A stretch of 64,000 bases of DNA from positions 62,001 to 126,000 of the forward strand of contig NZ_SMNA01000015.1 of NCBI RefSeq assembly GCF_004353825.1, in the 5' to 3' direction. The position numbers and the translations under genes are program-made. How positions within the stretch are numbered: position 1 is the first letter of the stretch; every line of letters begins with the position of its first letter. The DNA is from Occultella glacieicola. Its GTDB lineage: Bacteria > Actinomycetota > Actinomycetes > Actinomycetales > Beutenbergiaceae. This document shows, in pieces, positions 9,500 through 17,700 of this stretch. The notes below the pieces were generated by a model. That model ran no database searches. It worked only from the letters and a program-made list of their open reading frames with translations, and was not told the DNA's origin.

Positions 9500-9503
9500 G
9501 CCG

Positions 9504-9953
9504 GTGCGACTGTGGTCCGTTCATCCCCGATACCTCGATCGCCAGGGGCTCACGGCGTGCTGGCGCGAGGCGCTGCTCGCACAGGCCGTTCTGGCCGGGC
9601 GCACCCGTGGGTACACCCGCCACCCGCAGTTGGAGCGGTTCCGCGGTCACGGCCGGCCGATGCAGGCAGTCGGCACCTACCTGGAGGGCCTGGCGGAGCA
9701 GGCGCACGCGCGGGGATACCGCTTCGACGTCGCTCGGATCGTCGAGACCGAGACCGCGGCCGAGCCGATGATCGTGACCGACGGCCAACTGCGCCTGGAA
9801 TGGGCCCACCTGATGACCAAGCTCGGCACGCGAACCCCCGACCTGGCGGAGCGTTGGGCGCCGGTCCGGGTGCCACAGCCACACCCATCGTTCGTGGTGG
9901 TTCCCGGCCCGGTCGCGCCGTGGGAGCGCGCGGTCCCTGACCTCAGATCCTGA
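9504..9953 (+). CDS. Pyrimidine dimer DNA glycosylase (endonuclease V type)
   Basis: 149-residue member of the Pyr_excise family, related to T4 endonuclease V, which removes UV-induced cyclobutane pyrimidine dimers by cutting the glycosidic bond. The diagnostic N-terminus reads MRLWSVHPRYLDRQGL, CWREALLAQAVL, then RGYTRHPQLERFR. The middle carries the His and Arg-rich region usual for actinobacterial members. The start is the GTG at 9504: a TACGCT hexamer sits six bases before it, which suits leaderless initiation, and no ribosome site is visible. It may also be read through from the preceding gene. Confidence 0.85.
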   Translation: MRLWSVHPRYLDRQGLTACWREALLAQAVLAGRTRGYTRHPQLERFRGHGRPMQAVGTYLEGLAEQAHARGYRFDVARIVETETAAEPMIVTDGQLRLEWAHLMTKLGTRTPDLAERWAPVRVPQPHPSFVVVPGPVAPWERAVPDLRS

Positions 9954-9969
9954 CGGCCTCCGTGGCCGT
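9953..9969. terminator. Short hairpin between convergent genes
   Basis: ACGGCC and GGCCGT with a 5-base loop, exactly in the 18-base gap between the stops of the glycosylase and the MarR gene. Short but well placed to act on both strands. Confidence 0.4.
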
Positions 9970-9971
9970 GC

Positions 9972-10541
9972 TCATCGGTCGCCGGTGGCGCCGTCCTCGC
10001 CGTCCTCGGCGACCTCGGTGGCGGTGAGTGCGTCGAGGAAGCCGATCACGACGGCGCGATCGGCCGGGGTGAGTTCCGCGGCCACGGTGAACCGCCGCGC
10101 GTGCTGGCGTCCCACGCTCTCGCGGGCGTCCTTGCGGGTCGCGTCGGTCACGGCGACGGTCAGGGCTCGCCTGTCGCTGGGGTGTGGACCGCGGCGTACA
10201 TGCCCACCCTTCTCGAGCCGGTCGAGCAACTTCGTTGTGGACGCGGTGGAGATGCCCAGATAGTCCGTCAGGGCACCGGGCGTCACGAGACGCTTTTGAT
10301 GGTGCGCGGCAATCAGGTAGCGCAGGGCGCGCATGTCCGTCTCGTTCAGGCGCATGTACCGGCGCGACGACTCGCTCATCCGCTCCGCGGCCTCATGCCA
10401 GTTCCGCAGCGCATTCATGACCTCGACGACCTGTTCGACGTCGGCATCGCTCAGGCCCCGCCGATCGACCAGCTCACCGGTCGAGTCGCCGATGCGTGGA
10501 TCGTGCATGCTTGCTGCGACCTCGTCACGCTTCCCTGCCAC
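9972..10541 (-). CDS. MarR-family transcriptional regulator
   Basis: 189-residue regulator with a winged helix at about residues 60-145: the recognition part reads LTDYLGISTASTTKLLDRLEKGGHV and the wing PHPSDRRALTVAVTD, the DxRxx motif of MarR proteins. The GTG at 10541 is preceded at seven bases by TAGCAT, a good -10, so the message is probably leaderless; a later ATG (residue 12) is the alternative. It is divergent from an MMPL exporter with 85 bases between them, and a perfect palindrome there is the likely operator. The classic layout suggests ligand-relieved repression of the exporter. Confidence 0.9.
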   Translation of the reverse strand: MAGKRDEVAASMHDPRIGDSTGELVDRRGLSDADVEQVVEVMNALRNWHEAAERMSESSRRYMRLNETDMRALRYLIAAHHQKRLVTPGALTDYLGISTASTTKLLDRLEKGGHVRRGPHPSDRRALTVAVTDATRKDARESVGRQHARRFTVAAELTPADRAVVIGFLDALTATEVAEDGEDGATGDR

Positions 10542-10548
10542 GGCCTCA

Positions 10549-10554
10549 ATGCTA
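10549..10554 (-). promoter_or_regulatory. -10 box for leaderless MarR message
   Basis: TAGCAT on the minus strand, seven bases before the GTG at 10541. No ribosome site is present between them. Confidence 0.5.
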
Positions 10555-10579
10555 GCCGAGGAGGGTGAATAGTGCTAGG

Positions 10580-10609
10580 TTGGCAACGCGCTAAGCAAGT
10601 ATCTAGATA
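10580..10609 (+). promoter_or_regulatory. MMPL promoter with palindromic MarR operator
   Basis: TTGGCA (10580-10585) can serve as -35. The perfect 10-bp palindrome TATCTAGATA (10600-10609) includes TAGATA (10604-10609) at 18 bases spacing as a possible -10. An alternative -10, GATGAT at 10615-10620, stands six bases before the ATG at 10627, which would put the palindrome inside the spacer. Either way a repressor bound there would block RNA polymerase. Confidence 0.55.
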
Positions 10610-10626
10610 GGAAAGATGATTTGGCC

Positions 10627-12831
10627 ATGCAGAGGACCTCGACGACCAACGAACCGAACTCGCCGGGTCGGTCCTCGCGGTGGCTGCGGATCCTGATCCC
10701 GGTGCTCCTGGTCGGGGCCTGGCTGGCCGCAGCGGCGATCGGTGGACCGTACTTCGGCCGGGTCGACGAGGTCTCCACCAACGACCAGACCTCGTTCCTG
10801 CCGGCCAGCGCCGACGCCACGAAGGTCGCCGACCTCCGGTCGGAGTTCGCCGGGGCGGAGACGATCCCGGCCATCGTCGTCTATACCTCCGAGGCCGAGC
10901 TCACCGAAGCGGAACTCACCGAGATCGCGGGTTCGACGGCGGAACTCACCGAGGTCCCCGGCGTCACCGGGGAGGTCTCACCGCCGGTGCCGTCGACGGA
11001 CGGCCTGGCCGTGCAGGTGTTCCTGTCCATCGACCCGGACGCGGACGTCCCCGAGACGGTCGACGCGCTGCGGGAGGAGGTCCGGGCGAGTGTGCCCGAC
11101 GGCGTCGAGGTGCACGTCACCGGGCCGGCCGGGTTCACCGCGGACCTGGTCGACGCGTTCGGCGGCATCGACGGGATCCTGCTCATGGTGGCCCTGGGCG
11201 CCGTGTTCGTGATCCTCGTGATCGTCTACCGCTCCCCGTTCCTGCCGCTCGTGGTGCTGACCACGAGCATGAGCGCGCTCTGCGCGGCCCTGCTCACGGT
11301 CTGGTGGCTCGCGAAGGCCGGGATCGTGCTGCTCACCGGCCAGACGCAGGGCATCCTGTTCATCCTGGTCATCGGTGCGGCCACCGACTATGCGCTGCTG
11401 TACGTGGCGCGCTACCGCGAGGCGCTACGCCGCGTCCCGACCGCGTGGGGTGCCACGAAGGTGGCGCTGCGGGGTTCGGTCGAACCGATCGTCGCCTCGG
11501 GCGGAACGGTGATCGCGGCCCTGCTGTGCCTGCTGCTGTCCGACCTGAACTCCAACAAGTCGCTCGGCCCGGTCGCCGCGATCGGGATCGTGTTCGCCCT
11601 GCTCGCCGCACTCACGTTGCTTCCCGCCCTGCTGCTGCTGACCGGCCGCGGCGTGTTCTGGCCGCGCCGGCCGGTGTATGACGAGAGCATCGGCGACGAG
11701 GACGAGGTGCCCACGACGGGCCTGTGGGCCCGCCTCAGCCGGGCCATCGCGAACCGGCCGAACCAGATCTGGATCGTGACCGCCGTCGCCCTGCTGATCG
11801 CCTGCGCGTTCGTGCCCCAGCTCAAGGCCTCGGGCGTCCCGAGCAGCGACTTCGTGCTCACCGCCTCGGACGCCCGGGACGGGCAGGAGGCGCTCGGCGA
11901 ACACTTCGCCGGCGGGTCCGGTACGCCCGCACTCGTCGTCGTCGACGCCGATGATCTCGAGGTGGCCGCGACCACGATCCTGGAGAACCCGGGCGTCGAT
12001 GCGCTCACGGTGGTCAGCGCGGACTCGCCGAGCGGCTCCGCGGTGGTGACCGCCGACGGTGTGCAGCCGCCCGGCGAGGGCGCGCCCGCGCCCGCGCCGA
12101 CCGAGGTCGACGGCCGGGTCCTGCTCCAGGCCACGCTCACCGACCCACCGGACTCCGACGCGGCCGAGGACACGGTCCGGGAGTTGCGCGATGCCCTCGG
12201 CGACGACGCCCTGATCGGTGGGGAGACCGCGACCGCGGTGGACTCCAACGACGCCTCGACCCGGGACCGGACCCTGCTGATCCCGCTCATCCTGGCGGTC
12301 ATCGCGGTGATCCTGATGGTGCTGCTGCGAGCGATCCTGGCCCCGGTGCTGCTGGTCGCGACCGTCGTGCTGTCCTTCGGCGCGTCGATGGGGGTCTCGG
12401 CGCTGGTCTTCAACCACGTCCTCGGCTTCCCGGGGGCGGACCCGGCCGTGCCGCTGTTCGGGTTCGTGTTCCTGGTGGCGCTCGGGATCGACTACAACAT
12501 CTTCCTGATGAGCCGGGTCCGCGAGGAGTCGCTCGTGCACGGCACCCGCAGCGGCATCCTGCGCGGACTCTCCCTGACCGGGGGAGTGATCACGTCGGCG
12601 GGCGTGGTGCTCGCCGCGACGTTCGCGGCGCTGGCCGTCATCCCGATCCTGTTCCTGGCCCAGCTCGCGTTCATCGTGGCGTTCGGGGTGCTCCTGGACA
12701 CGATCGTGGTGCGCTCGCTGCTCGTGCCCGCGCTGTCCTACTCGATCGGGCGAAGCATCTGGTGGCCGTCCGCCCTGGCGAAGGGTGCTCACGCGGCCGA
12801 ACGCGCCTCCGAGAGCAGCGAACGCAGGTAG
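10627..12831 (+). CDS. MMPL-family RND-type membrane exporter
   Basis: 734-residue membrane protein with two repeats of one helix, an extracellular loop domain and five helices. Each half carries the family's proton-relay motif: GAATDYALLYVARYREAL and ALGIDYNIFLMSRVREE. Actinobacterial members of this YdfJ/MmpL type export lipids, dyes or drugs using the proton gradient. ATG 10627 is preferred over TTG 10621; AGGAAAG at 10609-10615 could serve either. The MarR gene is divergent. The last 43 bases overlap the 3' end of the convergent ATP-grasp gene, an unusually long tail-to-tail overlap. Confidence 0.9.
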   Translation: MQRTSTTNEPNSPGRSSRWLRILIPVLLVGAWLAAAAIGGPYFGRVDEVSTNDQTSFLPASADATKVADLRSEFAGAETIPAIVVYTSEAELTEAELTEIAGSTAELTEVPGVTGEVSPPVPSTDGLAVQVFLSIDPDADVPETVDALREEVRASVPDGVEVHVTGPAGFTADLVDAFGGIDGILLMVALGAVFVILVIVYRSPFLPLVVLTTSMSALCAALLTVWWLAKAGIVLLTGQTQGILFILVIGAATDYALLYVARYREALRRVPTAWGATKVALRGSVEPIVASGGTVIAALLCLLLSDLNSNKSLGPVAAIGIVFALLAALTLLPALLLLTGRGVFWPRRPVYDESIGDEDEVPTTGLWARLSRAIANRPNQIWIVTAVALLIACAFVPQLKASGVPSSDFVLTASDARDGQEALGEHFAGGSGTPALVVVDADDLEVAATTILENPGVDALTVVSADSPSGSAVVTADGVQPPGEGAPAPAPTEVDGRVLLQATLTDPPDSDAAEDTVRELRDALGDDALIGGETATAVDSNDASTRDRTLLIPLILAVIAVILMVLLRAILAPVLLVATVVLSFGASMGVSALVFNHVLGFPGADPAVPLFGFVFLVALGIDYNIFLMSRVREESLVHGTRSGILRGLSLTGGVITSAGVVLAATFAALAVIPILFLAQLAFIVAFGVLLDTIVVRSLLVPALSYSIGRSIWWPSALAKGAHAAERASESSERR

Positions 12832-13763
12832 CGGGCGATCTGCACCGGCCCGCTGCGCGGTGCGACGGCCTCGACCTCGGCGTTGTAGTTCGTGTTCGTG
12901 TTCACGTCGTAGGTGAGCACACGTCCGTCCGCGGACTCCAGGAACTCGATGCCGGCGATCTCGATCCCGTGCGCGGCGGTGAACGCGAGGTAGGACTCCA
13001 CGAGCGTCGGATCGACGTGCTCGCGCAACGAGAACAACGACTGGCCCGGGATCGGGGCGAGGGTGGCGCCGGGCGGCAGGATCGGGCGGCCGGTCTCCGG
13101 GTCCAGGGCGCACGCGTCCGCCGGGCAGAGCTGGAACCCGCCGTGCACCGTGTCCGCGCGGATCGCGTACACGAACTCCCCGCCGACGAGCTCCACCCGG
13201 GTGATCGACCCGTCGACCGGGGCGACGTACTCCTGCAGGAGCGTGACGCCGTCGACCGGCTCCTCGTACTCGCCGGCGGCGAGGTCCCCGGCCAGGTCGG
13301 CGACGGCGTCGTAGCGGCGCACCCCCAGGCCCTTGCCGCCCTGGTTGTGCTTGGTGACGAACGGCGTCGGGAAGCCGGCGGCCGCGGCGAGCAGGCCGTC
13401 GGTGCCGATGACCACCCGGGTGAGCGGGACCTCGATCCCCGCCGCGCGCAGGGCGGTCAGCTGGACCACCTTGGACACCTCGAACTCGAGCACGCCGCGG
13501 CCGTTCACCACCCGCCGGCCGGCGGCCTCGGCCCAGGCGAGCACGGCGCGGGTGTGCTCCTTGGCGCCGGCGTGGCCGCGGGTGTGCGCGGAGGCGCTGA
13601 ACCGGGACCAGTACACCCCCGGCGGGGGCTCGGCGCCGAGATCCAGGGCGCCGCCGGTGAGCAGCCACTCCCGGTACGGCACCCCCTCGGCGCCGAAGGC
13701 GGCCGCGAACGGCGCGAACCAGTCCGGGTTCTCGTGGATGACGTGCACGACGGGTTCGGTCAC
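12789..13763 (-). CDS. ATP-grasp domain protein (RimK-like ligase fold), substrate unknown
   Basis: 324-residue cytoplasmic protein. The middle and C-terminus look like an ATP-grasp ligase: FVTKHNQGGKGLGVRRYD resembles the nucleotide-clamping Lys and glycine-rich loop, TLLQEYV precedes the hinge, and AGIEFLESADGR with YDVNTNTNYN supplies the metal-binding Glu and Asn residues. Such enzymes join a carboxylate to an amine through an acyl phosphate. The GTG at 13763 has GAGGGGC upstream and removes a non-coding-like extension of 29 codons. The next gene upstream (VOC) is 16 bases away on the same strand. Its 3' end overlaps the MMPL gene by 43 bases. Confidence 0.78.
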   Translation of the reverse strand: MTEPVVHVIHENPDWFAPFAAAFGAEGVPYREWLLTGGALDLGAEPPPGVYWSRFSASAHTRGHAGAKEHTRAVLAWAEAAGRRVVNGRGVLEFEVSKVVQLTALRAAGIEVPLTRVVIGTDGLLAAAAGFPTPFVTKHNQGGKGLGVRRYDAVADLAGDLAAGEYEEPVDGVTLLQEYVAPVDGSITRVELVGGEFVYAIRADTVHGGFQLCPADACALDPETGRPILPPGATLAPIPGQSLFSLREHVDPTLVESYLAFTAAHGIEIAGIEFLESADGRVLTYDVNTNTNYNAEVEAVAPRSGPVQIARYLRSLLSEARSAA

Positions 13764-13779
13764 GCTGGTGCCCCTCGGC

Positions 13780-14163
13780 TCAGGGCCAGACGCGCGCACG
13801 CTCGGCGAAGTCCTTCGTCTGCACGGGCACGATGCAGAACACCAGCCCACCGGGATCGGTCAGGACGCGGTACTCGTCGTGCTCCACCACCACGCGCGCA
13901 CCGAGTTCGAGCAGGCGCGCCGTCTCGGCCGGGACGTCATCGGTCTCGATGTCCAGGTGCACGCCCGGCGGCGTGCCGGTACCGGTGCGCTGCAGGTACA
14001 GGCTGACGTCGCCACCCAGCGCGGCCAGATGCTCGTAGGGCTGCTCCGCGGCCGGATCGCCGGTGGCCGACCCGCCGGTGGCGGCCGCCCAGAATCGGGC
14101 CGCCTCCGGGTAGCGGTCCGCGGGGTGGTCGATGAGGACGACGCCGATCCGACTCCGGTGCAT
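13780..14163 (-). CDS. Glyoxalase/VOC-fold protein
   Basis: 127-residue single vicinal-oxygen-chelate domain: GVVLIDHPADRYPEAARFWAAA at the start, GVHLDIETDDV in the middle and EYRVLTDPGGLVFCIVP at the end, as in the glyoxalase-like group common in actinobacteria. The role of this group is unknown, some being resistance or isomerase enzymes. The ATG at 14163 is preferred because TACCGT (complement of 14171-14176) lies seven bases upstream; a GTG nine bases earlier would fall inside that box. It sits between the TPR and ATP-grasp genes on the same strand. Confidence 0.8.
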   Translation of the reverse strand: MHRSRIGVVLIDHPADRYPEAARFWAAATGGSATGDPAAEQPYEHLAALGGDVSLYLQRTGTGTPPGVHLDIETDDVPAETARLLELGARVVVEHDEYRVLTDPGGLVFCIVPVQTKDFAERARVWP

Positions 14164-14170
14164 GGTGGAC

Positions 14171-14176
14171 ACGGTA
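14171..14176 (-). promoter_or_regulatory. -10 box for leaderless VOC message
   Basis: TACCGT on the minus strand, seven bases before the ATG at 14163. The identical hexamer serves two other genes in this window (46994-46999 and 53759-53764). Confidence 0.45.
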
Positions 14177-14201
14177 TCGGTCGTCGCCGGGCCGCGTCCC
14201 C

Positions 14202-14744
14202 TCAGCCGTTGAACACCTGGGGCTGCTCGTCCTCCGGTTCGTCGTCGACGTCGGTGCTGGTGACGTCGTCCAGGTAGCGACCAACCGGACCGGCGTACTC
14301 GCTCAGACTGTCCCGCAGGCCTTCGAGCGCCACGACGGCGGCACGCCGGTCATCGCCCAGGTCCAGGAGAGTGAGGGCCAGGAACGCGCGAGCGGACGCG
14401 GCGTAGGGCGCCACGAGCGTGGAGTCCAGCTCGGCCCAGAGCAGGTCCGCGGCCTCGGTCGCCCGGCCGAGGTTGCGAAGCGTCGACGCGAGCTGGATCA
14501 CCGCCTGCTGGTGGTGCTCCGGGTCGAGCCCACCCGAGAGGGCCCGGCGGTAGGGTGCCTCGGCTCGGTCCTCCTGGCCGGCGAAGTCGTAGGCGCCGGC
14601 CAGCTCGAACGCGGCGAGCGGGTCCCGCTCGTGCCCGGCGACCAGCGCCTCGATCTGCGCCAGGACCTCATCGGGATCGCGGCCCTGCGCGGTCGCCCAG
14701 ATCTCGGCAACCTTCTCGTGCCAGTTCGGTTCGGCGGAGTTCAT
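14202..14744 (-). CDS. Tetratricopeptide-repeat protein
   Basis: 180-residue soluble helical protein. Repeats are visible as AAFELAGAYDFAGQEDRAEAPYRRAL, then AVIQLASTLRNLG-ATEAADLL, then ARAFLALTLLDLGDDRRAAVVAL, each with the TPR spacing of small and large residues; the tail is very acidic. It matches the small TPR_5-like proteins common in actinobacteria, probably a protein-interaction scaffold of unknown partner. The ATG at 14744 sits inside a perfect 12-bp palindrome (CATGGGCCCATG, 14742-14753), which may be regulatory or chance. The gene lies 27 bases after the large exported protein gene on the same strand, so read-through is possible. Confidence 0.8.
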   Translation of the reverse strand: MNSAEPNWHEKVAEIWATAQGRDPDEVLAQIEALVAGHERDPLAAFELAGAYDFAGQEDRAEAPYRRALSGGLDPEHHQQAVIQLASTLRNLGRATEAADLLWAELDSTLVAPYAASARAFLALTLLDLGDDRRAAVVALEGLRDSLSEYAGPVGRYLDDVTSTDVDDEPEDEQPQVFNG

Positions 14745-14771
14745 GGGCCCATGATGGCGTACCGGGGCCGG

Positions 14772-17700
14772 TCATGGCTCGATCGGCAGGAACCGCACCG
14801 CACTGGTGCGGTGGAACGCGGTGTTGCGAACCTCCAGGGTGACGTTCCCGGCGATGCCCGACGCGAAGTCGTAGGTGCCGAGCGGGCGCCAGTTGTTCGC
14901 CGCCGACCGCTGGCTGATGACGACCTCGTCGACGCCGCCGGCGTGCGTGACCACATAGGCGGCGGAGTCCGTGGTCTCGGCGTTGCTCGGGTACCACACG
15001 GCCACTTCGTAGGTGCCGGACGCAGGGAGGTCCGGCATCCAGGTCGCCGTGCCACCGACCGTCTCCGGCGCGCTGTACCGGGACCGGATGCCGTTCCAGC
15101 CGGTCAGCGAGCTGCGCAGCCACGCGCCGGTCTCGGTGTACGCGGGAGCTTGCAGCTCGTTGTGGATCACGAGGCCGGCGTCCCGGATCCGGGCTCGCAC
15201 GATCGCGGTGTGGACCGTGTCCCAGCGCACCCGGAACTGGTAGGCGGAGCCGTAGCTGGCGCTCGTCGGGGACACCACGTCCCAGGTGTGGGTGTACACC
15301 TCGCCGGGCGCCACGGTCACCTGGGCCTGACGGTCGGTGATCTGCCAGCCGGTCTGGCCGGCGAGATCGAGCGGCCCCGACGCCGGTGCGCCACCGGCAT
15401 TCATGATCGTGGCGGTGAACTGCGCCGCCTCGCCCGGTGCCTGCAGGACCTCCGGGGTGACCCGCAGGGACAGGACGGCGCGTCCGTCGCGCACGGTCAG
15501 CTGGGCCGGCTCCAGGTCCGCGGTGCCGCCCGTCCAGGAGGCGACGGCGGTGAGCGGGTGGGCGCCGAGTGAGGCCCCGGCGGACACGGTCAGGGTGTAG
15601 CTGGCGCTCGCGGTCCCGCCGGCGGGCACGTCGGTCGGGGCGTCGACCGGCGTCAGGGTCCACCCGTCCGGGACGGTCGGTGTCACCACGAGAGCGGCCA
15701 GTGCCGCGTCCCGGCCGTTGCGGACGGTCACGGACAGGTCGACGGTGTCGCCCGCCGTCGCGGACGTCGGCCCACCGATCTCCCCGCCGACGGCGCCGGT
15801 CGCGACCCCGGCGACGGCCGGCGGCACGTGCAGGGTCACCTCGTCCGTGGTCACGCTCGCGGTGAGGACCTGGTAGCTGAACGTGGCCGCGAGATCGTCG
15901 ACGCCGATCGTCCACTCGTTCGGGTAGGCCTTCGGCGGTGTTTCCTGGCTCGGTCCGTCGCCGATCCGGTACCGGAGCGTGGCGGCCTCCTCGGTGTCGA
16001 TGTAGACGTACGCGTCGTAGCCGGCCGCGTCCGGCCGGACCAGCAGGGTGCCGCGGGTGAGCCCGAAGTCCGAGTCCGGGTCGGTGTCCTCGCTGTGGTG
16101 CGAGGCGAGGCCGCGGTCCACGCCGCCGGGCTCCCTCTGCCAGGGGGCGGCGATGGCGACGTCCCGGATCACGACGGAGGCGATCCCCTTCGGGGGCACC
16201 TGGAGCACCACCTGTCCGGCGACGGCCGTACGCGACCTGCGGGCGCCGTCGGGCGTGACGATCTCGACGGCGTTGCGGCGGACGCCGCTCGCGCCGAGCC
16301 CGGTCAGGGCGTTCGCCACGTCGATTCGCACCGTCTGGGCCTGCGCGGACGAGTTCGTCAGGCTCACGTACAGCGAGTCGTTCCCGACGCCGGCGAGCCA
16401 GTTCACGAGCGGGTTGTCGACCTCGATCAGACCCTTCGGGAAGTACGGCCAGACGCCGTCCTCGCCGTAGAACGTGCCCGGGCGGTGCCCGTAGGTGCTG
16501 AACTTGAAGTAGACGAAGTTCGCCTCGAAGGCGCGCGGGTAGTCGACCGCGCCGTTCGAGCGCACGAAATGCTCGCTGAACAGGTAGTCGAGGGCGAGCG
16601 CGAGCTGACCGGGTGCGTGATGGAAGTACACCCCGGACACGCCGACCGGACCCGTGAGCGGGAAGTCCGGCCGCATCGGCGCGGCCTGGTGCTGGCGGCT
16701 GTAGTACCCCGGGTAGTTCCCGAACCGGCCGACCACCAGGTTCTCGGCGATGTCGCCGAGCAGCTCGTCCCCGGTGTAGTGGGCCAGCCGCAGCAACGAG
16801 CCGGCCCAGCACGGGTTCAGGACGAACCCGCCGCCGGGGTTGGGGGTGGTGGAGTCGCCGACCTTCAGGGTGGAGAGCTGCTCGAAGGTCAGACCGTTCG
16901 TGGACACGGTCCACGCCGGCACCTCCTCGGGACTCACGTCCGTGGCGGGGTAGTCGGGCAGGGCGGACGGGGCCCAGTCGTACTGCTGCAGGACCGTCGG
17001 GCCCTCGCCGACCGTGACGTCGCCGCCCGGAACCGGCCGCAGCTGGGTCTGGGTGACGAACCGCCGTGCCTCCAGGTGGGCGCCGGCGAGGAAGACGTCC
17101 TCGCCGGTGAGTTCGTAGAGCAGTACCAGGTCGGACCAATACCGGCTGTAGCCGTAGCCGAAGGAGGACTCGCCGTTGTTCGTCGTGTACGGCGTCTCGA
17201 TGTCGTCGTGCACGTACGCCTCGGCGATCAGGCGGGCTTGCCGCAGCCAGGACGGGTCCCCGGTCAGCTCGTGAGCCGCGAGCGCGACGGCGAACGGGCT
17301 CCGGTGCCCGCCCTGCTTGTTCGCCAGCGCGAGCTCGAGACCGCGGGCGTGCACGCCGCCGTTCTGGCGGCGGGTGAGCTGGTCGATGGCGTTGAGCGTG
17401 ACCGCGTCGAACGGGATGCCGCCGAGGCGGTACAGGTTCACGTCACCGTAGACGTCGCTGCCCTTGATCGGGGTGAACCCGGTGCCGGTCCGGGACAGGT
17501 GGTACTCGATCATGTCCCGGGCGCGGCGGGTGTAGAGGTCGGTGCCCGCCTCGGACCCGACGGGCGTGGTCAGGTAGTGCGCCGAGAGCAGCACCGCGGC
17601 GACGGCGGTGCGCACCGCATCGTCGTTCTCGACGTCGATGAAACCCTTCGCCCGGCTCCACCAGCCCGAGTGGGAGGGCACGAAGTCGACCGAGTCGTCC

